A stretch of 64,000 bases of DNA from Selenomonadaceae bacterium (GTDB lineage Bacteria > Bacillota > Negativicutes > Selenomonadales > Selenomonadaceae), in contig JAUNIB010000007.1 in NCBI GenBank assembly GCA_030523645.1, positions 34,104 through 98,103 of the forward strand, read 5' to 3'. Positions 7,951-16,116 of this stretch are shown here, piece after piece; position 1 is the stretch's first letter, and the number at the start of each line of letters is the position of its first letter. The position numbers were made by a program, and so were the translations under genes. The notes beneath the pieces were generated by a model. The model was not told the origin of the DNA, did not search any database, and saw only the letters and a program-made list of their open reading frames with translations.

Positions 7951-9966
7951 ATGGCAAGAGACAAACGACATTCCGGACAGAGAGCAGCGGCACAGAACAT
8001 CGCTATAATAGTGGGACTGATGTGGCTGGCGCTGTTTGTGCTGGTGGGACGATATTTTTATATTCAGGTTATAAAGGGTGAAGAATTTGCCAATCTGGTG
8101 AAGCAGTCCACCGGCAGCGAGTGGATGCGTCAGACACCCCGTGCGGCTATTGTTGACCGCAACGGCCGGGAGATGGCTGTCACCCTCATAATGAAGTCGC
8201 TGTACATTGACCCGAACAATGTAAAAGACGCTCACGATGTAGCCAAGAAGCTGGCGCCGCTCATCGGCATGAAGGAGGAGGAAATCCTCAAGGATATCGA
8301 TGAGGGAGGCGGCTTCGTATGGGTGAAGCACTTCCTGCCGGATGCGGAGTATCGGGCGGTGCAGAAGCTCATTAACGAGGAGAATTACAACTGCCTCGGC
8401 TTCAATGACGAGCCGAAGCGATTCTATCCCAACGATTTGCTGGCGTCCCATGTTCTTGGCTTCGTCGGTACCGATGATGTGGGTCTCTACGGTATAGAGC
8501 AGGCCTTTGACAAGGAGCTGAAGGGTGACAAGCGGGAGATTTTCATCAAGACCGATAAGGCCTCGGGAAATCCTATTCTCGACTCTATTCACGATACTCC
8601 CCACTATGACGGCAGTCAGGGCAAGAAGGTTGTGCTGACCATTGATTCCACGGTACAGTTCATCGTGGAGCAGGCACTGGATGAAATCATGGCGGAGAAT
8701 CAGCCGGTGGCCACAACCGCCATCGTCATGAATCCCAAGACAGGCGAGATACTGGCTATGGCCAACCGTCCCACCTTCAATCCGAACAAGTTCGAGGAGA
8801 GTCCTCAGGACCGCTGGGCAAACCGGGCGGTGTCCTATCTCTATGAGCCCGGCTCTACCTTCAAGACTGTAGTATCCGCTGCTGCGCTGGAGGAGAGAGT
8901 CGTTACTCCAAACCGGGTATTTCAGGACCCCGGTATTGTAGAGGTATCCGACAGGAAGATAATGAACTGGAACGGCGAGAGCTTCGGGACAGTTACATTC
9001 ACCGATATTGTCCGTCATTCCATTAACACCTGCTTTGCGCAGGTAGGTCTGGAGATGGGTGCCGACGCTCTGCTGAAGTACGCTTCCCGCTTTGGCTTCG
9101 GTGAGTCCACCGGTATTGAGCTGGCCGGCGACGAGGAAGGTCTTCTTTACGATAAGAAGGATATGCACGACCCGGAAATCGCCACCATGGCTATCGGTCA
9201 CAGCGTCACGGTAACACCGCTGCAGCTTGTGACGGCGGTCAGCGCTATCGCCAATGACGGCAAGCTCATGCGTCCCTACATTGTCAAGCGGATAGAGAAA
9301 AATGACGGAACGGTAGTAATGGAGACCGAGCCGAAGGAACGGCGAAGGGCCATTACCTCGGTAACGGACAAGGCGCTGGTGGATATGCTGGAGCAGGTAG
9401 TATCAACCGGCGGCGGTCACAAGGCGTATGTAGAGGGATATCGAATCGCCGGTAAGACCGGTACGGCTCAGAAGGTTCAGGAACTGGGCAAGGGCTACAT
9501 GGAGGGACATTACATTGCCTCCTTCTGCGGCTTCGCTCCTGTAGAGAACCCGGAGCTGGTAGTCTATGTAATGATTGATGATCCCTCCGGTATATACTAC
9601 GGCGGTCAGATTGCCGCACCGGTGGCCGGCAGGATATTCACTCAGTTGTTCCGCTATCTTCACATCGAGCCTTCCGGCGACCCGCTGGAGATGGTGTCAG
9701 GTGTGGCCGGCGGAACCAGCACCGCTCCGAAGGTCCGTCAGGAAGGCCGCGTACCGGATGTGACAGGCATGGATGCAGCAGAGGCTCAGCTCACTATCGA
9801 GGCGGCTGGCTTCTCAATGGCACCCAGAGGCCGGGGTATAGCAGTCAGTCAGAATCCGGCAGCGGGTACAGTGACGGCCAAGGGTACGGCGGTAGGGGTT
9901 ATCTTCGAGCCGGAGCAGCCGCCGCCGCCGAAGCAGGCCGCGGCACCGCCATCCGACCATGATTGA
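7951..9966 (+). CDS. Class B penicillin-binding protein (transpeptidase) with C-terminal PASTA domain
   Basis: A 671-residue D,D-transpeptidase that crosslinks peptidoglycan outside the membrane. A single N-terminal membrane anchor lies at about 17-38, then the PBP dimerisation domain, then the transpeptidase with STFK at 302-305, SIN at 357-359 and KTGT at 502-505. A single PASTA repeat is at about 597-657, before a Pro-rich end. The form is that of FtsI/SpoVD, but the gene is not in a division cluster, so I give no symbol. ATG at 7951 is preceded by GGAGAAG; an upstream TTG would add 13 residues. A TATAAT with only weak -35 lies at 7883. Confidence 0.92.
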   Translation: MARDKRHSGQRAAAQNIAIIVGLMWLALFVLVGRYFYIQVIKGEEFANLVKQSTGSEWMRQTPRAAIVDRNGREMAVTLIMKSLYIDPNNVKDAHDVAKKLAPLIGMKEEEILKDIDEGGGFVWVKHFLPDAEYRAVQKLINEENYNCLGFNDEPKRFYPNDLLASHVLGFVGTDDVGLYGIEQAFDKELKGDKREIFIKTDKASGNPILDSIHDTPHYDGSQGKKVVLTIDSTVQFIVEQALDEIMAENQPVATTAIVMNPKTGEILAMANRPTFNPNKFEESPQDRWANRAVSYLYEPGSTFKTVVSAAALEERVVTPNRVFQDPGIVEVSDRKIMNWNGESFGTVTFTDIVRHSINTCFAQVGLEMGADALLKYASRFGFGESTGIELAGDEEGLLYDKKDMHDPEIATMAIGHSVTVTPLQLVTAVSAIANDGKLMRPYIVKRIEKNDGTVVMETEPKERRRAITSVTDKALVDMLEQVVSTGGGHKAYVEGYRIAGKTGTAQKVQELGKGYMEGHYIASFCGFAPVENPELVVYVMIDDPSGIYYGGQIAAPVAGRIFTQLFRYLHIEPSGDPLEMVSGVAGGTSTAPKVRQEGRVPDVTGMDAAEAQLTIEAAGFSMAPRGRGIAVSQNPAAGTVTAKGTAVGVIFEPEQPPPPKQAAAPPSDHD

Positions 9967-9975
9967 GGCTATATA

Positions 9976-10015
9976 AGAAATTGCCTTGCAATTTCTTGAA
10001 TGTCTGCATTATAAT
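9976..10015 (+). promoter_or_regulatory. Promoter with dyad over the -35 box, for the GlpA-like operon
   Basis: A -35 box TTGCAA (9986-9991) and -10 TATAAT (10010-10015) are 18 nt apart. The -35 lies in the dyad AGAAATTGC-CTT-GCAATTTCT (9976-9996). The same layout, with covarying arms, occurs three times at 38421-38608. Confidence 0.7.
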
Positions 10016-10095
10016 TACCTTATTATTGTATACATTGTGCTTTTCGGTTTTTCAACAACGGTACCTCCGGTGCCGATAAGAAGAGAGGAGAAACG

Positions 10096-11547
10096 ATGAA
10101 AGAAGTAGATGTTGTCGTCATTGGCGGCGGTGTCACCGGTACAGCAATCCTGTCGTATCTCAGCCGTTACGACCTTCGCTGCATGCTGGTGGAAAAGGCT
10201 CCCGACATCGCGATGGGAACCACCAAGGCAAACAGTGCCATTCTTCACGCCGGCTTTGATGCGCCTACCGGCAGCAATAAGGCTCGTCTGAATGTGGAGG
10301 GCAATACGCTTTACCATGAGCTGAAGGATGAGCTTGATTTGGATATCAAGTGGACAGGCTCCTATGTAGTAGCCAAGACCGATGAGGAGGTTGCCTCCCT
10401 CGAGGAGCTGAAGGCCCGCGGCGAAGCCAACGGCGTTCCCGGTCTGGAAATTGTCAGCGGTGAGAAGCTCCGTGAATCCGAGCCGAATCTTACCGAGGAG
10501 ATAAAAGCTGCTCTCTTTGCTCCTACCGCCGGTCTGTGCTGGCCTTTCGGCGTAGCGGCCGCCTTCGCTGAGAATGCTGTGGAGAACGGTGCCGAAATCG
10601 TCCGGGACTGCGAAGTTATCCGCATCACCCCAGAGGCTGACGGCAGCGGCTTCATCGTCCGCACCATGCAGGGCGAGCTGAAGGCAAAGACCGTAGTCAA
10701 TGCCGCCGGTGTATACGCCGACAAGGTCTCCGCTCTGGCCGGAGATGATTCTTTCACCATCAAGCCTCGCAAGGGTGAATATATCCTCTTTGATAAGACC
10801 ACTCAGGAGAGCCTTGTCAAAGGTATTATTTTCCCGGTACCCTCCAAGACCAGTAAGGGTATCCTCGTTTGTGCCACCACTCACGGCAATGTTTTCATCG
10901 GGCCTAACGCCAACGATACCGATGACAAGGAAGATTTGTCCGTAAGCACTCCCGGCATGAATGAAATTATCGCCGGAGCAAAGAAGATGATTGCAAACCT
11001 CCCCATGGGTGCAGCCATCACCCAGTTCGCCGGACTTCGTGCCGTTTCCAGCACCGGTGACTTCATCATCGGCCGCTCCGAGAAGGTAAAGGGGCTTTAT
11101 CAGGCCGCCGGTATTCAGTCTCCCGGTCTCACCTCCGCTCCGGCTATCGGCAAGGAAATTGCCGCCATGGTAGCTGAGGATTTGGGCGCAAAGGAGAAGA
11201 CTGAGTACAAAAAGGGTCGTCCGGCCCAGCCGGTTGTCCGTGAGATGACCATGGAGGAGCAGAAGAAGCTCATTCAGGACGACAAGCGCTACGGCCTCAT
11301 CGTCTGCCGCTGCGAGACTATCACCGAGGGCGAAATCTGCGATGCTATCCATCGTCCCTGCGGTGCCCGCACCGTTGACGGCGTAAAGCGCCGTACCCGT
11401 GCCGGTATGGGACGCTGCCAGGGCGGCTTCTGCGGCCCCCGCGTTGCACTTATTCTGGCTCGTGAGCTTCATCTGCCTGTAACGGAAATCAGAAAAGACG
11501 GGGAAGGCTCCTTCCTTTATTATGACAAAGAACAGGAGGCCTATTGA
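10096..11547 (+). CDS. GlpA-like FAD-dependent glycerol-3-phosphate dehydrogenase
   Basis: A 483-residue flavoprotein of the anaerobic glycerol-3-phosphate dehydrogenase/DAO family. The FAD-binding motif GGGVTG is at 10-15; the DAO fold follows to about 380. A C-terminal BFD-like [2Fe-2S] domain has cysteines at 404, 406, 441 and 446. With the next two genes it forms a conserved three-gene operon in anaerobic Firmicutes, thought to oxidise glycerol 3-phosphate to dihydroxyacetone phosphate in place of GlpABC. Start ATG at 10096 follows GAGAGGAG. No glycerol kinase or facilitator is adjacent, so the substrate is inferred from family. Confidence 0.85.
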   Translation: MKEVDVVVIGGGVTGTAILSYLSRYDLRCMLVEKAPDIAMGTTKANSAILHAGFDAPTGSNKARLNVEGNTLYHELKDELDLDIKWTGSYVVAKTDEEVASLEELKARGEANGVPGLEIVSGEKLRESEPNLTEEIKAALFAPTAGLCWPFGVAAAFAENAVENGAEIVRDCEVIRITPEADGSGFIVRTMQGELKAKTVVNAAGVYADKVSALAGDDSFTIKPRKGEYILFDKTTQESLVKGIIFPVPSKTSKGILVCATTHGNVFIGPNANDTDDKEDLSVSTPGMNEIIAGAKKMIANLPMGAAITQFAGLRAVSSTGDFIIGRSEKVKGLYQAAGIQSPGLTSAPAIGKEIAAMVAEDLGAKEKTEYKKGRPAQPVVREMTMEEQKKLIQDDKRYGLIVCRCETITEGEICDAIHRPCGARTVDGVKRRTRAGMGRCQGGFCGPRVALILARELHLPVTEIRKDGEGSFLYYDKEQEAY

Positions 11548-11548
11548 G

Positions 11549-12922
11549 ATGATTGAGATTAAAGACCTCTACGATATAATCATCGTCGGCGGCGGCCCCG
11601 CCGGCCTCTCTGCTGCCCACAGCGCCGTCGAGAACGGTGCAGAGTCTGTGCTTGTCCTCGAGCGTGACCGTGAGGTAGGCGGCATCCTTCAGCAGTGCAT
11701 TCACAACGGCTTCGGTCTCCACCACTTCAAGGAAGAGCTTACCGGCCCCGGCTATGCCCAGCGCTGCTATGAGATGGTAAAGGATTTGCCCCAGGTGCAG
11801 ATTCTCACCAACACTATGGTTCTTGAGGTACGGGAGAACAAGTCCGTACTGGCTATCAGCCCGGAGCTTGGTACCGTAGAAATCAAGGGCAAGACTATCA
11901 TCCTCACCATGGGCTGCCGTGAGCGTACCCGCGGTGCCATCCGTATCCCCGGCGGCCGCCCGGCCGGTATCTTCACTGCCGGTGCTGCTCAGCGTATGGT
12001 AAATATCGAGGGTTATCTCCCCGGCCGCGAGGTAGTCATCCTCGGCTCCGGCGACATCGGTCTCATCATGGCCCGCCGCATGAGCCTTGAGGGCTGCAAT
12101 GTGTCCGAGAAGAAGCCTTCTTCCTCCACGAAGCGTACTCCTGCCGATGCTTCTCCGGCAGATATCGATAACGATTGGGGCAACGGCGGCTGCCGCGTCA
12201 AGGCAGTACTGGAAATCTGCCCCTTCTCCAACGGACTTACCCGCAATATGGTACAGTGCCTGGATGACTTCAATATTCCGCTGTTCCTTGCCCACACCAT
12301 CGTGGACATCAAGGGAACCGACCGTGTCACCGGTGTTACCGTTGCCAAGGTTGACGAGAAGATGCAGCCTATCCCCGGCACCGAGTTTGACATTCCCTGC
12401 GACACCGTTCTCCTCTCCGTCGGTCTTATCCCGGAGAATGAGCTGAGCCGTGAGCTGGGTGTCAGCCTCCATCCGCTGACTTCCGGCCCCATCGTTGACC
12501 AGCATCGTGAGACGGACAAGGAAGGCATCTTTGCCGCCGGCAATGTTGTCCATGTCCATGACCTGGTTGACTTCGTAAGCGATGAGGCAGAGATTGCCGG
12601 CAAGTACGCCGCTCTCACCGCACAGGGCAAGCTTGCTCCGGCGGAGCGCCGCCTGTCGGTAAATACCGGCAACGCCGTCCGCACCTGCGTCCCCCAGAAG
12701 CTCAATCTCCCGGCTGCCGAAGAAATCACCGCCGGTACCAGACTCTTCATGCGCGTGACGAAGCCTATGAAGAAGGTAAAGCTGCTGGTGAAGTGCGGCG
12801 ATGAGGTCGTCCTGAGCCGTCCGCTGATGATAGCGAAGCCAAGTGAAATGATTGCCGTAGAGATTCCTGCCGATAAGATGAAGACCCTGAATGGGGATAT
12901 TACCGTGGGCATTGAGGAGTGA
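11549..12922 (+). CDS. NAD(P)/FAD-dependent oxidoreductase (GlpB-like) with 32-residue insertion
   Basis: A 457-residue pyridine nucleotide-disulfide-type flavoprotein, the second subunit of the GlpA-like operon. FAD site GGGPAG is near residues 14-19 and a second Rossmann motif GSGDIG near 167-172. Between the helix ending LEGC (183) and the strand RVKAVLEI (from 216) lie 32 extra residues rich in Ser, Pro, Lys and Asp; homologues I know join these two parts directly. At DNA level the extra 96 nt are bounded by GGCTGC at 12092 and 12188. The start ATG at 11549 has AGGAGG upstream and lies 1 nt after the previous stop. Confidence 0.85.
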   Translation: MIEIKDLYDIIIVGGGPAGLSAAHSAVENGAESVLVLERDREVGGILQQCIHNGFGLHHFKEELTGPGYAQRCYEMVKDLPQVQILTNTMVLEVRENKSVLAISPELGTVEIKGKTIILTMGCRERTRGAIRIPGGRPAGIFTAGAAQRMVNIEGYLPGREVVILGSGDIGLIMARRMSLEGCNVSEKKPSSSTKRTPADASPADIDNDWGNGGCRVKAVLEICPFSNGLTRNMVQCLDDFNIPLFLAHTIVDIKGTDRVTGVTVAKVDEKMQPIPGTEFDIPCDTVLLSVGLIPENELSRELGVSLHPLTSGPIVDQHRETDKEGIFAAGNVVHVHDLVDFVSDEAEIAGKYAALTAQGKLAPAERRLSVNTGNAVRTCVPQKLNLPAAEEITAGTRLFMRVTKPMKKVKLLVKCGDEVVLSRPLMIAKPSEMIAVEIPADKMKTLNGDITVGIEE

Positions 12923-12927
12923 TAAAG

Positions 12928-13299
12928 ATGGCTGTAGAAAAAGTAGAACTTACCTGCATAACCTGCCCGATGGGCTGCCAGCTCACTGCCACTGTTGAGA
13001 ATGGTACGGTAACCGATGTTACCGGCAACACCTGTCCCCGCGGCGCTCAGTACGCCCGGGAAGAGCTGACTACTCCCATGCGTATGCTCACCGGCACCGT
13101 AAAGTGCAAGCGCGGCCGTCTGCCGCTGCTGCCGGTAGTATCGGCGGCCAAGCTGCCGAAGTCCGGTATAGTCGCTGCCGCTGCTGCCCTTCGTTCTGTG
13201 AAGGTAACGGCACCGGTGAAGGCCGGTGATGTCATCGTGAAGAACATCATGGGCTTCGGGGTAGACATCGTAGCTGCAAGAGATATGCAGATGGCGTAA
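12928..13299 (+). CDS. DUF1667 small iron-sulfur-type protein
   Basis: A 123-residue protein with cysteines at 10, 13, 17 and 36 (CITCPMGC, then TCPRGA), the signature of DUF1667. It is regularly the third gene of the GlpA-like/flavoprotein operon and probably carries an iron-sulfur cluster for electron transfer. The ATG at 12928 was preferred over an upstream ATA-type reading because GAGGAG lies 9 nt before it. The stop is followed by the hairpin at 13308. Confidence 0.85.
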   Translation: MAVEKVELTCITCPMGCQLTATVENGTVTDVTGNTCPRGAQYAREELTTPMRMLTGTVKCKRGRLPLLPVVSAAKLPKSGIVAAAAALRSVKVTAPVKAGDVIVKNIMGFGVDIVAARDMQMA

Positions 13300-13307
13300 A
13301 ACAAAAG

Positions 13308-13343
13308 GGGCTGTGAAAAATGAGTGATCATTTTCCACAGCCC
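13308..13343 (+). terminator. CTGTGAAAAATGA-family hairpin after the DUF1667 gene
   Basis: GGGCTGTGAAAAATGA pairs with TCATTTTCCACAGCCC (one A-C mismatch) around a GTGA loop, 8 nt after the operon stop. Confidence 0.75.
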
Positions 13344-13360
13344 TACTTTAATGTAAAACC

Positions 13361-13504
13361 TTGTGAATAATGTCTGTAAGAAAACCGTTAATCAACACCG
13401 GTACTTGGCGATTGACAAGTAAGCATACGAAGTCAGAGCCTAGTACCGCTGTGTTGATTACCGAGTGCAAGCGTGTTTTCATCAGACATTATTCACAATT
13501 TTTT
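13361..13504 (+). ncRNA. Long multi-stem hairpin, candidate structured RNA
   Basis: Four nested helices fold 138 nt into one rod. TTGTGAATAATGTCTG (13361-13376) pairs perfectly with 13483-13498; GAAAAC (13380) with GTTTTC (13475); TAATCAACAC (13389) with GTGTTGATTA (13451); GGTACT (13400) with AGTACC (13442). Six or more T follow on the plus strand, as in intrinsic termination. No ORF. A 6S-like rod RNA, an unusual terminator or a MITE-like element are all possible; there is no clear promoter. Confidence 0.5.
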
Positions 13505-13507
13505 GTT

Positions 13508-14329
13508 TTAGAAGTCCGAATAAACATCATTGACGATGCTCTGCTTCAGCAGCGGACGCCGGGGAATCGGCTCCAGATTGTGGCGGCGGAGAGCCGTCAC
13601 ATTTGCCAGGTCATCGTAAAGGGGAGTAACGGAAATCAGTCCGTGATGAATGGCGTAAATGTCGGTGGTGGGCTCGTTGTCGCCGTCACAGATTTCCCCC
13701 GCCAGACGATAGTAGGTACGGTCGCTGTCTTTATGTAGCGTGTAGGCGTTCAGGTAGTCCCTGTGTCCGAGGGCCGCCCAGCGCCATTCGGGAATGCCGC
13801 CGACAAACTCCTTTGGGAAGTTTATGTTCAGCAGGAAGGGTCCAGGCTCCTGAGCGATAAAGGTGTCTATTTTTTCTGCGGTGAGTTTTGCGGCTTCATC
13901 GTATGAAATCGAGCTGTTTACGACAACGGAGACAGCCAGCGTGTTGATGCCGTGCATATACCCTTCCAGAGCGGCGCCGACGGTGCCGGAGTACAGCACA
14001 TCGGTACCCAGATTGCCGCCGTGGTTGATGCCGGAGATGATAAGGTCGGGATAGTCCTCACCGCGTCCGGGAGCAATGGCCTCCAGGTAGAGCTTCACGC
14101 AGTCGGCAGGAGTGCCGGTGATACTGATGGCCTCTGCAGCACCAAGCTCCAGCAGATGGGGGCAGTTCTCTACCACCATGTCATTGAACACCGTGATAGC
14201 GTGACCCATGCCGCTTTGCTGCTGGGCAGGGGCGCAGACCACCACATCGTGATGGGGGGAGAGGGCGCGGACGAGAGCCTTTATGCCCTCGGCGTCTACG
14301 CCGTCGTCGTTGGAAAGTAAAATCTTCAT
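13508..14329 (-). CDS. surE: 5'/3'-nucleotidase SurE
   Basis: A 273-residue metal-dependent nucleoside monophosphatase. The N-terminal MKILLSNDDGVDA (aspartates 8 and 9), APAQQQSGMG near 38-47 and SGINHGGNLGTDVLYSGTVGAA near 99-120 are the SurE active-site motifs. Length is typical. Start ATG at 14329 has GGAGC upstream. It is a single gene, convergent with the GlpA-like operon and divergent from hypCD. Confidence 0.95.
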   Translation of the reverse strand: MKILLSNDDGVDAEGIKALVRALSPHHDVVVCAPAQQQSGMGHAITVFNDMVVENCPHLLELGAAEAISITGTPADCVKLYLEAIAPGRGEDYPDLIISGINHGGNLGTDVLYSGTVGAALEGYMHGINTLAVSVVVNSSISYDEAAKLTAEKIDTFIAQEPGPFLLNINFPKEFVGGIPEWRWAALGHRDYLNAYTLHKDSDRTYYRLAGEICDGDNEPTTDIYAIHHGLISVTPLYDDLANVTALRRHNLEPIPRRPLLKQSIVNDVYSDF

Positions 14330-14423
14330 GGTAGCTCCTTCGTATAACAGACTGTCTGACTGAATTGCAGTATTAAAAGCTGTGACTTAATCCTACCATA
14401 AGATGAGGCTCCTTTCAAACGAT

Positions 14424-14454
14424 TTGACTTGTCTGCTACAATATAAACTATAAT
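14424..14454 (+). promoter_or_regulatory. Probable promoter for hypCD
   Basis: TTGACT (14424-14429) and TATAAT (14449-14454), 19 nt apart, about 25 nt before the hypC start. Spacing is long, so the call is tentative. Confidence 0.5.
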
Positions 14455-14478
14455 ACTTATGCAACCGAGGTAATGACT

Positions 14479-14781
14479 ATGTGTTTGGCGGTACCGGCAA
14501 AAATAACGGCAATAGAGGACAGCATGGCCACCGTAACTCTGGACGGTGTTTCCCGCAGGGCAAGTCTGATGCTGCTGCCGGAGGCGAAGCTGGGTGACTT
14601 CGTACTCGTTCATGCAGGCTTTGCAATGGAGATTGTAGACGAACATCTGGCAATGGAGTCGCAGGCTCTCTGGCGGGAGATGGGCGGCGCCGGACGGGAC
14701 GGCGAGCTGCAGGAAACGATAGCTCAGGAGATAGCCGGGCTTCGTCCCTCGGCAGAATTTATTGCGGAGCAGAAGCGATGA
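14479..14781 (+). CDS. hypC: Hydrogenase maturation chaperone HypC
   Basis: A 100-residue HypC/HupF chaperone. The defining start MCLAVP is intact; its Cys2 binds the Fe(CN)2CO intermediate during [NiFe]-hydrogenase assembly and hands it from HypD to the large subunit. The ATG at 14479 was chosen because Met-Cys must be N-terminal; GAGGT precedes it. It overlaps hypD by 4 nt (ATGA). The C-terminal extension after about 75 is slightly longer than usual. Confidence 0.95.
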   Translation: MCLAVPAKITAIEDSMATVTLDGVSRRASLMLLPEAKLGDFVLVHAGFAMEIVDEHLAMESQALWREMGGAGRDGELQETIAQEIAGLRPSAEFIAEQKR

Positions 14782-15914
14782 GCATGGATACAGCAAGTGC
14801 AGCCGGGAATATTGCAGCCCGGATTGCCGAAGCGGCGGCTGAATGCGGCCGCGATGGGAATAATCCTCTTCGCTTCATGGAGGTCTGCGGTACCCACACC
14901 GTTACTATCTTCCGCTCCGGCCTTCGTCAGCTGCTGCCGCCCTCGGTGGAGCTGGTGTCCGGCCCCGGCTGTCCTGTCTGTGTTACTGTGGACGGATACA
15001 TAGATGAAGCGGTTGCTCTCGCCGGGCGGCCGGAAATAATTATTGCCGCCTTCGGTGATTTGCTGAAGGTGCCCGGCTCGGCATCGGCCGACGGCAGGCC
15101 GAATAATCTGGCGGAAGCCAAGGCGAGGGGCGCGGATATCAGAGTAGTTTATTCGCCTCTCGATGCTTTGACCATTGCGGCGGATAACCCCGATAAAAAG
15201 GTCGTGTATTTGGCAGTAGGCTTCGAGACCACGGCTCCCACCGCAGCAGCACTGGTACTGGCTGCCGAAAAGTCCGGACTGAAAAATCTTTTCCTTCTTA
15301 CTGCGCACAAGCTGGTGCCGCCGGCCATGAAGGCAATCCTCAATCAGCCTCATCGGATAGACGGCTTCATTCTTCCCGGTCATGTGGCGGTAGTCACCGG
15401 CCGCAGCGAATTTGATTTTCTCACAGATTACCGGCAGCGGGGAGTTGTCACCGGCTTTGAGCCGCTGGGGATTATGGCGGCGATTTTGCGGCTGGCGGAA
15501 ATGACCCGCGACAATATTTCTGCGGTGGAAAATTTCTATCCTTCGGTAGTTAGGGAGGACGGCAATCCGTCGGCAAGAGGGACGATGATGTCGGTCTTTG
15601 AGGAGACGGACGAGCTGTGGCGCGGCCTTGGCATGCTGGAGAAGTCCGGTCTGTCGCTGCGGGACGAGTATGCAGTATTCGATGCCCAGCGGCAGATGCC
15701 GTTGGAGAGAGCTGCCGCTGAAAGCAGCGGAACACCTCTCGCGAAAATGTGCCGCTGCGGAGATGTGCTGACGGGGGCTATCACTCCTAAGAGCTGTCCA
15801 TTATTCGGCAAGGCCTGCACTGATCGTCATCCGGTAGGCCCCTGCATGGTTTCCGTGGAGGGAACCTGTGCGGCATGGTACAAATACGGAGCAGGGAAAT
15901 TCATGTTTACATAA
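14778..15914 (+). CDS. hypD: Hydrogenase maturation protein HypD
   Basis: A 378-residue iron-sulfur scaffold on which the Fe(CN)2CO group of [NiFe]-hydrogenase is built. Conserved CGTHT begins at Cys37, GPGCPVC has Cys65 and Cys68, and the C-terminal Cys cluster lies in CRCGD and later. Translationally coupled to hypC by the ATGA overlap. The partners hypE, hypF, hypA/B and the hydrogenase genes are not in this window. Confidence 0.95.
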   Translation: MSMDTASAAGNIAARIAEAAAECGRDGNNPLRFMEVCGTHTVTIFRSGLRQLLPPSVELVSGPGCPVCVTVDGYIDEAVALAGRPEIIIAAFGDLLKVPGSASADGRPNNLAEAKARGADIRVVYSPLDALTIAADNPDKKVVYLAVGFETTAPTAAALVLAAEKSGLKNLFLLTAHKLVPPAMKAILNQPHRIDGFILPGHVAVVTGRSEFDFLTDYRQRGVVTGFEPLGIMAAILRLAEMTRDNISAVENFYPSVVREDGNPSARGTMMSVFEETDELWRGLGMLEKSGLSLRDEYAVFDAQRQMPLERAAAESSGTPLAKMCRCGDVLTGAITPKSCPLFGKACTDRHPVGPCMVSVEGTCAAWYKYGAGKFMFT

Positions 15915-16001
15915 TTCCGAAGTTTTGCGAAAATTTTCGCAGTTTTCTGTATGCTTTTGTAAAAAGTCCAAAAGTATACATTGTTGAACGGCAATTTTTA
16001 C

Positions 16002-16031
16002 TTGACGAATTGTAAACCTGTAACATATAAT
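16002..16031 (+). promoter_or_regulatory. Promoter upstream of livJ
   Basis: TTGACG (16002-16007) and TATAAT (16026-16031) with 18-nt spacing. The expected transcription start near 16038 falls inside the inverted repeat at 16033. Confidence 0.65.
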
Positions 16032-16032
16032 A

Positions 16033-16075
16033 AGCCCATTAGTCACAAGGAGAATTGTGACCGGTGGGCTTTTTG
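16033..16075 (+). promoter_or_regulatory. Nested inverted repeat at the liv transcription start
   Basis: AGCCCA (16033-16038) can pair with TGGGCT (about 16065-16070), and inside it TCACAA (16042-16047) with TTGTGA (16054-16059); TTTTT follows. It may be an operator, a terminator for hypD read-through, or an attenuator; its left arm overlaps the predicted +1, which argues against simple attenuation. Confidence 0.45.
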
Positions 16076-16116
16076 ACTGCCTGCTGTGGAGAGAAAATAT
16101 TTTTGGAGGGATTGTA

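Noticed and set aside
12092..12193. Intein in the GlpB-like gene, because Cys lies at both edges
   Set aside because: Thirty-two residues are far too few for splicing domains and the end lacks His-Asn.
16042..16059. CRP/FNR site before livJ
   Set aside because: The half sites TCACAA and TTGTGA are in the reverse order to the TGTGA-N6-TCACA consensus.
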